64,000 nt of DNA from Piromyces finnis (GCA_002104945.1 MCFH01000022.1:682001-746000), one strand, 5' to 3'; shown: positions 1 through 12,688, counted from the stretch's first letter. Made by a program: numbers and translations. Notes: generated by a model from the letters alone, not told the origin.

Positions 1-3000
1 AATTATTTAATAAAGGTTTACTGTCTAACGGTGTCGATAATGTAACTTTGTTAATAGATTCTGGTTCAGCAGAAAATTCTTGGCTAATCAAGTATGTATC
101 ATCCTTTGAATCCTTGAACTCATCATCATCATCATATTCTTCTTCAACCACCATGTTATCGTTAGAAGAACTATTGGGTTGCAGGGATTCCCTTCTAGTA
201 TTTCTTCTGGGTATATTTGGTGATAAATGTATAGTTTCTGTAGTTTTAACATTCGTATCAATAGTTAATGGTTTAGACGTTGTAGATAATGGAGCCTTTG
301 TTGTATTTAAGGTTGATGAACTTTTGTTAGCCTTATTAGAAATTGATGAGGTCTTTGTAATAATACTATTTGATTTATTTTTAGATGCGGAAAGAGTTGG
401 AGTTTTCATTTTTGTGACCGATGATACCTTTGGAGATATTGTTAATGTTTTTCCAGAAATTAATGAACTAGAAAGTGTAGGCGTTTTTGTTTTGGTAGAT
501 GATGATAAAGAACCTTTATAGGATGCTTTTCCCATTGAGCTAATACTAGATGAGGAAGAGATTCTAGAAACAGTTCCTGTTGGAGTTTTCGACCTTGCTA
601 TAGAATAATTAGTTTCAGATGACTTGTTCGCTAATGAAGAAAGAGAGGAAGTAGAAGATACCTTTGATAATGTTGGTCTTAGTGATGAAGATACCTTACT
701 GGGTACCTTTTTTGGAATAGAACCAAAATTAGAATCAACTCTTGACTTCACCGCTTTCATAAGAGGTGAAGAGTTATCCTTAAGTCTTACAGAAGAAAAT
801 GAATTGGACGTTGGTTTTAAACTTGGAGAGGTATATGTCGAAGAAGATATTGATGTTTTCGATATATTTGTATTATTTAATTTTGACCTTATTATTGGTT
901 CCTTTTTAAGTGGTGATTGCCTACCTGGCTGACTAGATATTGGAGTACTTTGCTTTTCAAAAAGTTGAAGAGTTTGTGGATTTAACTTTTTAATTTTTGG
1001 GGTAGATGGCGGTACAGGCGATGATCTTCTTTGAGTTGCTGCATTATCAAAAATAGATTTTAATGTGTGTATAGAGACGCTTGATGCAAATGAATTATTA
1101 GATGATTTGTGGGTAATAGTTGATAGGGAAGAAATAGTTGATAGGTTTGAAATTGATGAAACCTTTGAGAGGTTATTTGTTTCTGAAGTATTTGATTTTA
1201 AATCCTTTTGTGAAAATTTAGCATCAGAAAAGTTAGACTCACAGTCTAAAAAGTCATCTGTAGTAACTGAAATATCATCATAATTTTTTGTATCTGCAAT
1301 AAATGATGATGGATGAGACTTGTCATGTTTATCTTCATCATCACTAAAAGCTATTTCATTTGGATCGAAATGATTAAGAGCATCAGGATCATATTTTATA
1401 TTTTTAATATATTCATCTAGAATTTCATTATTAGTGGAATTACTTCTGTCAATATTATCATCAAATTTTGAAGTACCAGTAGGTGATGGAGGCATAGATC
1501 CATTGCCTTCAAATTTTGAAGCATTTTTTACAGTTAAAATAGGAGCTACAATAGGAGACGTAGATACTGGAGTTTCAATTGGAGTAATATCGTTTAATCC
1601 AATGGATTCTGTTTTAGCTAAATTTTGAAGAGATTTAGATAAAGTTGTAACTAATTCATTTTCTTTACGATTATTTTCTAGCTTTTTTGCTTTATTGTCT
1701 AATTCTGCAGATGATGACGTTACAACAACATGAGGGATATCATTTTTTGTAACTATATTAGTGGATTCTATTTTCTTTACAAGATGTGATTTGGTATTAG
1801 CAATAGATGAAATGGAATTTTTAACTCTTACAGTAGAGGTTGAAGATGTCGATGAAGCTCTTGAGGAAGGCAATGAATTGACTTTAGCTTTAACATTAGC
1901 ATATGGATTTTGTTTGGTTCTTCGAACCATATGTGTAGAAGTATTTGAAGAAGTTGTTGAATTTTGTGATGAATATGGAGTGGGTGAAGTTGTTAATTTT
2001 CTTGAAGTGATTGAGGAACTGCTTTTTCTTCTTGCAGTTGTTGATGATAAGGTAGAGGATACGGAGGATCTATTTGATAGAGTAGAATTTGGTTTTGTTG
2101 CGGTTTTAAGAGTTGAAGAAATTGATGGGATTGTAGATGAAGCTGTACTAGGTTTTAACCTTGAGTTAGTAGAACTTAATCTAGTACTTCGTACCGTTGT
2201 CTTTTGTTTAATATTACTATTTATTGATGAATTCACTCTTGACGATGGAGTGGATTTAACCGTTGAGGTTGTTGATTTTCCTTTCTTAGGAATTGTTGAA
2301 GTTGTTGCTTTTACACGACTAGCTGCGGTTGGGTTTGATGTTATAGAATTAGTTTTTGATTTTACATTATTTGTTGTAACTTTTGGTTTTATGGTAGAAG
2401 AAATTTTTGGTTTTAAGGTATTTTCTTGTTTTGAAGCTATTGATGATGTAATTTTTGGTTTTATGGAAGTTGTTTTTAATGTAGACGATGTTTTACTTTT
2501 TAATGATGAAGTGGATTTTGGCTTTATTGTTGATACTTTTGTAACTGATGATGTTTTAGGTTTGGTTGTTGATGATGAAGAGATAGTTGAATTTAAAGTG
2601 GAGGATGGTTTTGTTTTTATTGTTGTAGATGATTTTACTTTTGAACCAGTAGTAACTTTAGGTGCTACTTTTGGTTTTATACTTTGTTTTGAATTCGAAA
2701 CAGTTGAGTTAGTGGTTGGATTTGATAATTTGCTTAAAGTGTTAGTTTTATTCATAGAGGTAATTGTAGTTTGGGAATTTGGGATTTTTGATTTTGATTT
2801 ATTTTGACCTAATGAAGAAGACCGTGGTCTTCCTTTTGATGGATTTAAAGTTGACACCACTGCTGTCTTTTTTACCATTGTTTTTGTTTTTCCATTATTT
2901 AATTTATTACTGCTTAGTGTTGAATTACTTCTCGTTCTTGTTCTATTAGCATTTGGTTTTTTCATGTCATTATTTATTGAATTTGTGGTATTTAGTTTTG

Positions 3001-3043
3001 ATTTATTTAAATCTTGCGATATCTCCGTATTTTTCGTTGACAT
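1..3043 (-). CDS. Basic Ser/Thr-rich, low-complexity protein with SxIP motifs (3' end outside window)
   Basis: A single uninterrupted minus-strand frame runs from ATG at 3043-3041 to the window edge, about 1014 codons with no stop and no stop codon in view. I read every in-frame triplet from the left edge to about 2110 and the N-terminal part above it. The protein is dominated by Ser, Thr, Lys, Asn and Pro, with many K-P-K-x-S-S/T type repeats over residues 70-330, an acidic stretch around residue 340-620 in places, and an Asp/Glu run close to the left edge. Three S-x-I-P tetrapeptides in basic Ser/Pro context lie at about residues 85-88 (SKIP), 249-252 (STIP) and 303-306 (STIP). That is the known binding motif for EB-family microtubule plus-end proteins. 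No folded domain is recognisable. Role as a cytoskeletal linker is inference; it could simply be a disordered protein. Upstream sequence is pure AT spacer. Confidence 0.75.
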   Translation of the reverse strand, partial: MSTKNTEISQDLNKSKLNTTNSINNDMKKPNANRTRTRSNSTLSSNKLNNGKTKTMVKKTAVVSTLNPSKGRPRSSSLGQNKSKSKIPNSQTTITSMNKTNTLSKLSNPTTNSTVSNSKQSIKPKVAPKVTTGSKVKSSTTIKTKPSSTLNSTISSSSTTKPKTSSVTKVSTIKPKSTSSLKSKTSSTLKTTSIKPKITSSIASKQENTLKPKISSTIKPKVTTNNVKSKTNSITSNPTAASRVKATTSTIPKKGKSTTSTVKSTPSSRVNSSINSNIKQKTTVRSTRLSSTNSRLKPSTASSTIPSISSTLKTATKPNSTLSNRSSVSSTLSSTTARRKSSSSITSRKLTTSPTPYSSQNSTTSSNTSTHMVRRTKQNPYANVKAKVNSLPSSRASSTSSTSTVRVKNSISSIANTKSHLVKKIESTNIVTKNDIPHVVVTSSSAELDNKAKKLENNRKENELVTTLSKSLQNLAKTESIGLNDITPIETPVSTSPIVAPILTVKNASKFEGNGSMPPSPTGTSKFDDNIDRSNSTNNEILDEYIKNIKYDPDALNHFDPNEIAFSDDEDKHDKSHPSSFIADTKNYDDISVTTDDFLDCESNFSDAKFSQKDLKSNTSETNNLSKVSSISNLSTISSLSTITHKSSNNSFASSVSIHTLKSIFDNAATQRRSSPVPPSTPKIKKLNPQTLQLFEKQSTPISSQPGRQSPLKKEPIIRSKLNNTNISKTSISSSTYTSPSLKPTSNSFSSVRLKDNSSPLMKAVKSRVDSNFGSIPKKVPSKVSSSLRPTLSKVSSTSSLSSLANKSSETNYSIARSKTPTGTVSRISSSSSISSMGKASYKGSLSSSTKTKTPTLSSSLISGKTLTISPKVSSVTKMKTPTLSASKNKSNSIITKTSSISNKANKSSSTLNTTKAPLSTTSKPLTIDTNVKTTETIHLSPNIPRRNTRRESLQPNSSSNDNMVVEEEYDDDDEFKDSKDDTYLISQEFSAEPESINKVTLSTPLDSKPLLNN

Positions 3044-4141
3044 CGTTTATTTTATATACTTATTCGAATAATTAATATTAATAATAATTAAAATTATATT
3101 CTTTTTAATTTTGTTTATAACATAAAAAAATTTTTTTATATTAAAAATTTCATTTTATAATTTTATTATACAAAATATATATTTTCATATAATTTTAATT
3201 ATTAAATTTAAAATATTTTAATAAAACTTATATCTTTAATATTATTTTAATTACCTTAAAAATATTAAATTTGGTATTTATAATATGATTTTATAATTAT
3301 TATGCTAAATAATCGTTGACAAAAGAAAAATTATTTATTTGATGTGGGTTAAATATGGGTTAAATATAAAATTTATCTAAACTTAAATTAAATTGATGGT
3401 ATTGGTAAATTATCATATTCTTGTTTTTTCTTTAAAAATAATCAAAATTGTTGGTTATAAATTTTTTAATAAATGATTTAAAGTAATAAAAATGTTACAA
3501 ATACTATAATAAAAGATTTGAAAATCCATATATTTAAAAAAAGAAAAATTAGTTTATGAATTATAATATTTCAATATTACTTGTTGACATTACCTATATA
3601 TTGTTTAAAAAAAATTGGATAAAATTATTAATACTCAATGCTTTTACAATAAATGAATTGTTTGTTGAATGTTTTGTGGAATATTTATTTATAATCTATA
3701 TAAATATTTTTGATTATTTAATTTCAATGTTATTACTATATAATGTAAATTTGAAGATATTTTAATTGTCTTTATTGAAGAAAAAAAAAAAGGAATAGTT
3801 GGGAATCAGTATTAAATAGAATATCTATTTTGTATTTAAATTTGTTTTACCATTCGTTATTAAAGGTATTATAATAATGATTAATGTATATAATTTTTTC
3901 AAAATTTGAATGGCTATACTAAAATTTTTTCTTTTTCAATTTTATTAATATTTTGAATTCTATCGCGGTGTTATAATAAGTGATTTTCAGTAAATAAAAA
4001 TATTTATCGGTGCGTTGTTTAAAAAAAATAATCTAGATATTAATAATAGATTAAAAGGTATACATATTTTTGAAGAAAAAAAAGATTACATAAAGTAATT
4101 ATATTATTATATATAGAAAATTAAAAAAAAAAATAAAAAAA

Positions 4142-4172
<31 letters not shown>

Positions 4173-4952
4173 AAGGTGATTTTAATATTTAATTTATATA
4201 TAATAAATGAATGAATGAATAATAGTAAACTAATGAAATCTCATTAAGAATATAGAATTAATAATTAAATGAATGAATAAATATAAATTAGATAAATTGT
4301 AGATAATGATATTGAATTTTAATCTATTTTTAATTGTTTATCATTTCATATAAAAATTAAAAAAAATTTTTTTACTTCTAAATATTACGAAATTTTTATT
4401 ACAAAATTTACATATAAATTAAAAGGTAACCTATTCCTATATATTATATATTATTTTATTTATTATTCAATCTTGAAATTTATCATCAATGATATATTAC
4501 TAATTAATTGATTTAAAGATAATTTTTATTATAGATTCATTTATGTAATATATTGACTTTAATATAAAATATATTTTAATATAAAGAATGTTTCATTCAA
4601 ATAAATAATAAATATAAATTAATATAAATGATGGAATAGACTTTTTAATAAATATCTTTAATATATTATAACTAAAAATTAATTTAATTTTAGTTCATTG
4701 ACTAATAATAGAAATGGATAAATAAATTAAAATTGAATAAGTTCAATATAGTTTATTTATATTGATGCATATATTAATAATTGAATAGTTAAATTAATCC
4801 ATTCAATAATTTTTATACTATTAGGTTCATTATATTATAATATACAATAAGTATATTATAATTTTATTGTTTTAATATAAATTTTGTACAACGTTAGATA
4901 TAAAAAGTAATATATATAAAATATAATATATTTTAATTTGAGACAAAAAATG

Positions 4953-4954
4953 AT

Positions 4955-4985
<31 letters not shown>

Positions 4986-5006
4986 CTTATTTATTTATTT
5001 ATTTAC

Positions 5007-5053
<47 letters not shown>

Positions 5054-5074
5054 CTTATTTATTTATTTATTTAC

Positions 5075-5117
<43 letters not shown>

Positions 5118-5118
5118 C

Positions 5119-5217
<99 letters not shown>

Positions 5218-5218
5218 T
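4953..5218. repeat. (ATTT)n tetranucleotide microsatellite, about 266 bp
   Basis: About 66 units of ATTT with scattered ATTT-to-ACTT variants (for example near 4983, 5003, 5053, 5073 and 5117). The period of four makes it open in one frame as a Leu-Phe-Ile-Tyr repeat, which I do not regard as a gene. Confidence 0.95.
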
Positions 5219-5491
5219 ATATCAACATATCTAAACTAAAAAAAATATCTTTTAATTTATTTATTAAATTAATCTCGTTCAAAGTTTGATTTTAGCAACG
5301 CAACTTTTATACCAATTTTGAGAGATGATTTATTAATTGATGATAAAAAAACAAAATAACTTGTGTTGGTTTTCAATGTAAATTACAATATAACGTAAAA
5401 CCTTTAGAATTCCTTAAAAATATACACTTTTTTCAGGTATATTCCATAAGAATTATAATAAATTATTCATTTCATTTAAAATGTTAATTCT

Positions 5492-5525
<34 letters not shown>

Positions 5526-6107
5526 ATTAATATTTCATTATTTATGGGAATTGTTAAAAAGAATATCATTATTTTCATATTTATTTTTTTGAATGATAGT
5601 ACTTTACATTAATTAAATTTATATTTTTCAATTATTTTAAAAATCCTATAAATCATATATATTTTTTTTTACTAGTATTAATAAAGATTAATATTACTGC
5701 ATGACTAATATTTTTATTTTAATTATTATTATTAATATTAATTTTAATCCTTTGATAAATATTACTAATTATACAAAATGGTATTTTATTATTTTATATG
5801 AAGATTAAACTGATTAGACTCATCCTTATACATATCAATAATAATATAAAAAAAGAAAAGATAATAACTTTTGATCTACAATTTCTCGTTCAAAATAAAT
5901 AATAATTAGCTTCAATGAAATAACTAAAGTTGATACTCTTATTAAAAAATATTAGATATGTAAAATATTTTACTTTAATATGATACAGACATTTTATCAA
6001 TATTTAAAAGAAAATGTACTTTGCATTATTACTAGTATATTTTTATTATTTATCATTCCTTATTTATTATAATAGTATTATGTTTTACTATAACTATTTA
6101 AAAAATC

Positions 6108-6209
6108 TTCTATTATTATTAAAAAGTATTTATTTCTTTCTTAAAAATTAATTTATTTTCTATTATTATTAAAAAGTATTTATTTCTTTCTTAAAAATTA
6201 ATTTATTTT
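6108..6209. repeat. Two-copy perfect 50-bp tandem duplication
   Basis: The 50-bp unit starting at 6110 repeats exactly at 6160, with two further matching bases on the left. It lies in noncoding sequence. Perfect identity implies a recent local duplication. Confidence 0.9.
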
Positions 6210-7739
6210 AAAGTTTTTAAGATTTTAAACATTATTAATTAAAGATTTAATTAAATAGAACTTTAATTTTATCATTTTTAACCTTTATTCATTTTCAATC
6301 ATTCTTTTACTTCCATCATAAAAAAAAAAGAATTGACATCTATTTTTAAAAATAATATTATTCTAATTTATAAATTTTTATAGCTCATTCATACCAAATA
6401 ACTTTAATATTAACCTATTAATAATACGACGATAAAAGAATTTTAATTGTAACAAAAAATTGAGCTGAAATAATATAATAATTGTAACCCTTTTTTTTTC
6501 AATCATCATTTTATATTTGAAGATTAATTTTATAATGGATGTTACTTTTTTTTTAAAATTAACAATAATTGCAAACAAAAAAACTTTTTTTATTTTTAAC
6601 GTTTTTTTTTCCAATTTTAATTTTTTATTTTATTCTAATACAACTTTAATTAATAATAATATTATTAAAAATTGTTTTACTAATGAATATAATAGATGCT
6701 TTTAAATTTTTGTATTATTAATACTCTATTATTTTTTAACAATATCATTTCAATAAAATAATTGCAAATAAATAATAAACATTTATTTATTTTAGTTGTA
6801 TTTAAAATAAAAAGTTATCAATTATGCTTTTTAAATACGCATACATAATAATAACTATATCATTTTTGGAATAAAAAATAATATTAAATAATATTATAAT
6901 TAAAATATTAATATATAAAATAATAAAGTTATTATAGAAATGGATTGTTTAATATATAATGTAATTGTATTATTATATAATTTTAAAATTACAATTGACA
7001 TACCATTAGTAAACATAATAAATTTTTAACATTCATTTTAAATTAATTATTATTAAACTAATATTTAACAAATAATTCTGAAAAGAATAGAATAATATAA
7101 TCGAAATAAAAGTAATGATAATAATAGTAAACTTATAAATAACAAATAGTGTATTATTTCCCCTTCTTAAACCTCTTAAATAGTATTATAATTAATTTAA
7201 TAGACATATAGTTATCTAGTTGTAATATGTCAAATAAATGTATAGTACCAATTAAACTAATCATATCTTTTAAATTATTTTTTTTTTATTATTCTATTAA
7301 ATAATGTATAATAAGAAAATTGAAATGAAATTCAAATAAAATTTATTATTATTGATTTTACAAAAACATTGAATTATTATTTCTTTTTTTTTTTTTAACT
7401 TCCGAGTGCACTTTTCCCATCAATCAGAGTTAGCCATTCTTATTTCTATCTCATTGTTTTTAGTCATAATGTAACCGAAATAAAAGAAAGAGAAATTAAA
7501 AAAAAAAAATGAAAAATTTAAAAATACGAGATTACCAAAATTTTATGGTATAACTAACTGTAAAAGCGATGTTAGGACAATTTTAATTAAAAAAGTGAAA
7601 TTGATGAACATGCCACAAATTTAAGAATTGCTTTATCAAAAAAAAAAAAAAGGTTCTGGAGGACCATTTTAATTTTGAAAGAATATATTTATCATATTAA
7701 TTTTATTTATAATCTATAAGAATATAATTTAATTATTAT

Positions 7740-8170
7740 ATCATAAAATAAAGTCTTTGATTGCAATACCTTTAAAAGATATTGTCCGAATGGAGTGTAA
7801 CTCTCTACCAAACATATTTTCAAATAAACATGAATTCAATTAAAGTCAATGTTGGTTTACAAGATATAATTATTTTTAAACAATCAATTGCAATTTTAAG
7901 ATGCTTTCTATATGGCTTCCGGTTCGACACTATATATATCTTTACATAAGATTTTATCCACTATTTTTTGCTTTATGGATTAATACATATAGGTATGTAA
8001 ATTTGTTGTTTAAATCTAATAGGACAATTTGTATTTTTATATGTTATCAAATTTATGTACCTTTAATATTGTTCCCAATATCTGGACAAGGACTAGGATA
8101 CCAAATAGAATAGAATGGTAAATGCAGCCCAGTTTCCAAAGATGAATCGTTGAGGATACGTATTTACTAA
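7740..8170 (-). other. Possible decayed coding relic
   Basis: This stretch has more balanced composition than its surroundings. On the minus strand it gives several protein-like fragments broken by TAA/TAG stops and frame changes: a roughly 35-codon run including the peptides LPFYSIWYPSPCPDIGNN (near 8120-8070) and, nearer 7790, VESYTPFGQYLL. I do not recognise the family. It may be an old pseudogene or transposon remnant, or chance. Confidence 0.25.
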
Positions 8171-11100
8171 GTGACATTTACGTCATTATAGGTGTAATAA
8201 AAGAACATCAAAGTTGTTTTCTTTATCTTTTCATAATGTCTAAAATTTTATTTTAATGGGTTAGATTACTTAATTAGCTTCAAATATAACAAATATACCT
8301 TCCAATTTATTAACATTCGATAAAATGGATATCATTTCAGATATATATATATATATATAAATTTAATATAGAATTAACAATAAAAAACAAAAAATGAACA
8401 ACTTTTTAATAAAAGAAATAAAATAATTTATATTTTAATGATCTAATAAAGATTCACTACTAAAAAAAAAAAACAGAAAATTTAACCAGAGGAAAATATT
8501 AGTTTGGTTACAAATTAAACAATTTCTTGTTTAATTTATAATTAAATGAATTAGTGAAATAAATAAAACTTTATAGAAAAATGCCTGTACATATTATTTT
8601 ATATAATTTTATAAAACTTTATGCTTATTTATATGAACTTTAACAAAAATATTAATAAAATATTAATATGTATTTATATTAATAGTAAAGATGCATATTA
8701 TTCTTGACCCCGGTCTTAAAAATTTTTAACGCATTTTTTCTAAATCTCGTATAATTGGATTATTTAGATTTTTCTATTGTGAGATTTGCAAGAGGATTAA
8801 TTCTTCCAGCAGTATTACTACTAATGGCTCTACAACAATAATTTTATCTAAAAACAAAACAATATTTAATGTTTTTTTTATATATACACATTAATTTTGA
8901 TTTTTATATTTTAATCTATATATTTATTCAATAGTAATATTTATATTTTTTATAACAAAATAAATAATTAAACTTATTTATTAGAGTTTAATAGGTAATA
9001 TTATTATTTTATTTACTATAGTAAAGAATTACAAAATATTTTCTATATATCTATTATTATTTGATATTTGGTAACATTATAACAACAATAGTAATACTAA
9101 TCAAAACTAACCCATTTAAAAATGCTTTTAATATATGCTTTTTTTTTTTTTTTACACTCTAATAATAATAAAGATTGATATGCTATAAAATTTATTTATT
9201 ATAATAGAAAAATAAAGATGATCAAGAGAGTTAAAATGAATAATTATAAATCACTATTTTAATACTGATGAAATGATCTTGAGGAAACAAACAAGAAAAG
9301 AGTAAGTAATGTACTATCGATTAATAAAGTAATTTTTTTCAGAATGAAATGTTAATTATCAATCGGTAGGTTGGAAGAGGATAAATTAACATATTTTTAT
9401 CATTTTTATACTTTGCATGATAATAATAAAGTCAACTAGAACATAAATCTTAATCTTTATTTTACACATATAAGGCATGTTATTTTTTTTTTTTTCAATT
9501 TATCTTTGCATAATTTATTTATTAAAATGATAAACTTTAAAAAATATTAAATTTACTTTTTGTACAACATTAATTTTATAAAACTCTAATAAATTGTTGG
9601 TATTAAAGAATACTAATTATTTTTTAAAATTTACTTTTAATATAAAGAAAGTCCATTATTTAGGTTATAGCTAATTTAATTATTAAATCCTTTGTTAAAT
9701 ATACCTTCAATATACATCTTATACACCCTATTTATTATATATTTTAATGGAGGAGTTAACCCAAGTACGAATGTTCATATTATATAGGGTATAATAGACT
9801 CAATCATGTCATCTATCCTAACCTTTATTTTATTTTAGGTAATAACAATAGTTTATATTAAAAAATTGTATATAAATAAATTACACAATATAATAAACAA
9901 TATATTTTAAATTAATACAAAAGATTTTTATTGGATAATAATAAATTAAATTTAATAAATACTTTATCATTTATTAATATATACAAACATAATATTATTG
10001 AATAATTTTATATAAATTATAAAATTTAATATATTATGAATAAAATTTAAAACTTAATGAATTATAATATATTATATAAATATACTAATAATAAATTATA
10101 AATATGATTCATTATAAATTGTTCTATTCAATTAAATGAATTATAAAATAATGATGAATACGAAATATAAAATTATCATACCAAATAATTTATGCTAAAG
10201 TATAAAATTTAAATAGGAAAAAAAGCAGCAGGAGTAATGAATTTTTCATACTAAATAAAGAGAGTAAAAGCAATGATTTTCTAAAGTGAAGAGTATATAA
10301 TTTACTAATTTTAGTATAATAGTTGAAAACTAATAAATAATACATTTTTATTCTATATTTTATCTATTTTTTATGTAATGAATATCTTGAATATCACAAT
10401 TTATGTCGAAATTTTTTTTTTTAATTATTAAATTTACATAATTAAATTTCTATTCTTTATATATTATTAACTATTATCAAATAAAGGAATAAAAATTTTT
10501 GATTTTTTTTTTTTTTAAATTTTATTATTTATTTAAATTAATAAATTAATAATAATAATAATAAAAAAGATTATTTAATATTTGTTTATTTTTCTTTTTC
10601 TTTTTCTTTTTTTTTTAAAAAAAAATCAAAAACTTTTTATTTTAATAAAATAAAAAAAAAAAGAGGTTAATCTATTTTTATTTTTATTTAAAAGAAAAAA
10701 GTTAGTAAAGAAAAAAATAAAACAAAAACAGAAAAAAAAGCAAACAATTAGATAATCCGTAATAAAAATAAAAGATAATTACTGAGAAAATAATAGATTA
10801 TATAATACAAAACCAAACGGTAAATCAACTAAAAAGAATAAAATAAATAAATCCACTTTATATTAAATAATAGATCGTAAATTAAAGGTAAAAAAAAAAA
10901 GATTTTATATTACCAATGTTAATAATATTAAAAAACAAACAAACAAACAAAAAAAAAAATAAATGTAATAATAATAAAATATATCATATAGTCAACTGTA
11001 AAAGGAAAAATGTAATATATTGAAATAAATCATAATTAAAGATAATTAATAATTATTATTAAATGAATTTCATTTTCTACCAGCATATATCAAGCAAAAA

Positions 11101-11482
11101 ATTAATATAAAAAAATAAATTTATTTCAAAGATTTTAAAGCAAAATTTTACAGTAATTAAGTAATATAAAGTAGTAATTGAGAATCAAATTAAAATTTAT
11201 AAAAATATTTATGAAATGTTTTTTTTTTTAAAAAACAATATTATCGGGATATAATAGTGTAAATTATAGATTATAGATTAAAAGATAGTTAAAACTATAT
11301 AATCATAGTTTAAGCAACAAAATAATAAAAAATAATAATAACGATAATAATATAAAAGAAATTAATAGTAAAAATTCTTAAAATAGTAATGACTAATATA
11401 ATAAAAAATTTATATATTTTTTTTAATATACTGTAATTATTAATATTGCAAATATTTATTTAGAAAGTAAAAAAATATCAAG

Positions 11483-12688
11483 ATGAAGATAAAGTCGATT
11501 ATATTCTTTTTTATGCTTTTAGCTTTTGCTACTGCTCAATTTGGATTTAATCAAGATTTTGGTGGTGATAATAATCAAATAGACCAAGGACAAGATAATG
11601 GAAATCAACCAGGTAATGACCAACCAGGTAATGACCAACCAGGTAATGACCAACAAGGTGATGGTCAAGGCAATAATAATCAAGGTAATAATCAAGGTAA
11701 CAACAATGGTCAAGGTAACAATAATGGTCAAGGTAACAACAATGGTCAAGGAAATAATAATCAAGGTAACAACAATGGTCAAGGTAACAACAATGGTCAA
11801 GGAAATGGCCAAAATACTAAACAAATTGGTATTGGTAATCCAAGTAATAATAATCAAAATGGAAATAATGGAACTTTAACAACAGGTGATAATACTCTTA
11901 CCAACAATATTGATCAAACAAAAAACCAAACCACAAAAATGAATGACCAAAATACCGCAAAACAACCACAAGATCAAAATGTTCTCGCTGCTCAACCAAA
12001 AAGTGTTGCATCTCAACCTGTTAATACTCAACCAAGCATTTCCCAAACAATTACCAAACCAAGCGGTGAAATTATACCTAATGGAACACCAGTTCCAAAT
12101 GTTATGTTAGAAGGTTCAACCGCTACTCATAAAAGTGAAAGTAGTACTGATTGGACTAAAATATTAATGTATGGTGGAATTGGTATTGGTGTTTTATTTG
12201 TTATTGGTATTGTTATTAATTTCGTTAACAAAGCCAAAAGTAGCAGTAACAATGATATGGATCTTAACTTTGTTGTTGAACATCCAGAACCAGAAATGTC
12301 TACTAGTATGTTCAATCAACAAAATAATCTTGGATATAATCAACCACCAGTTGAAAACAATTATCAAAATGATTACCAATACGGTCAATATGGTGCTGAT
12401 AATCAATATCAAAATAATCAATATAATCAAGGTTATTCTGGTGATGTCAACTTTGCTCAAAGAACTTTATCTCTTAACCGTAATCCATCTGCCAATAATA
12501 ATAACTATCAAACAGATGAAAATGCTCGTGAAGTAATATATAATCACCGTCCAGAAGCTGGTGATGAAATTGAATTAAGACGTGGTGATCAAGCTACAAT
12601 TTATGAAAAATATGAAGATGGTTGGGCTTGGGGTTACAATATTACTACAGGAAAAACTGGTATGTTCCCACAACAATGTCTTGCTTAA
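11483..12688 (+). CDS. Secreted-type membrane protein: N/G/Q repeats, one TM helix, C-terminal SH3 domain
   Basis: A 401-residue intronless protein. Residues 1-18 form a signal peptide (basic start, hydrophobic core, likely cleavage after ATA). Residues 30-110 are short tandem repeats of Asn/Gly/Gln: three copies of a G-N-D-Q-P-type unit, then many N-N-N-G-Q-G units. Residues 110-225 are Asn/Gln/Thr/Pro-rich. A hydrophobic membrane segment spans about 227-248, followed by a basic KAK stop-transfer. An Asn/Tyr/Gln-rich cytoplasmic linker leads to an SH3 domain at 347-400, recognised by the VIYNHRP opening (ALYDY position), GDEIELRRGD, the GWAWGY tryptophan motif and GMFPQQCL at the end. The order resembles fungal surface sensors and fusion proteins with a cytoplasmic SH3 domain (Fus1-like, Sho1-like in principle), but sequence orthology is not claimed. 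Expected topology is type I with the SH3 domain inside the cell. Confidence 0.88.
   Translation: MKIKSIIFFFMLLAFATAQFGFNQDFGGDNNQIDQGQDNGNQPGNDQPGNDQPGNDQQGDGQGNNNQGNNQGNNNGQGNNNGQGNNNGQGNNNQGNNNGQGNNNGQGNGQNTKQIGIGNPSNNNQNGNNGTLTTGDNTLTNNIDQTKNQTTKMNDQNTAKQPQDQNVLAAQPKSVASQPVNTQPSISQTITKPSGEIIPNGTPVPNVMLEGSTATHKSESSTDWTKILMYGGIGIGVLFVIGIVINFVNKAKSSSNNDMDLNFVVEHPEPEMSTSMFNQQNNLGYNQPPVENNYQNDYQYGQYGADNQYQNNQYNQGYSGDVNFAQRTLSLNRNPSANNNNYQTDENAREVIYNHRPEAGDEIELRRGDQATIYEKYEDGWAWGYNITTGKTGMFPQQCLA

Larger units (their letters stand above)
3044..11482. other. Gene-poor AT spacer, about 8.4 kb
   Basis: I find no supportable gene here. Open frames in this stretch (for example 3556-3765 and 6378-6705) use only Ile, Leu, Phe, Asn, Lys and Tyr and look like chance frames in A/T sequence. 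It holds an (ATTT)n array, a 50-bp tandem duplication, several A or T runs, and two short islands of more balanced composition (about 7400-8200 and 8690-8860) listed separately. Confidence 0.6.

Noticed and set aside
1761..2807. Plus-strand 348-codon open frame rich in Val, Phe, Glu and Asp
   Set aside because: It is antisense to the Ser/Thr/Lys-rich minus-strand gene, whose frame is open for the entire 3 kb and starts with a good ATG. The plus-strand composition is just the complement of Ser/Thr/Lys codons; the other plus-strand frames in 48-1628 are the same.
4938..5234. 98-codon frame of Leu-Phe-Ile-Tyr repeats
   Set aside because: Translation of an (ATTT)n microsatellite.
7895..7935. GGTTCGACAC resembling a tRNA B box
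   Set aside because: No acceptor stem, A box or anticodon arm can be folded around it.
11519..12536. Overlapping frames on both strands inside the repeat-TM-SH3 gene
   Set aside because: Shadows of the Asn/Gly/Gln repeat codons; only the 401-residue frame has a signal peptide, TM helix and SH3 domain.
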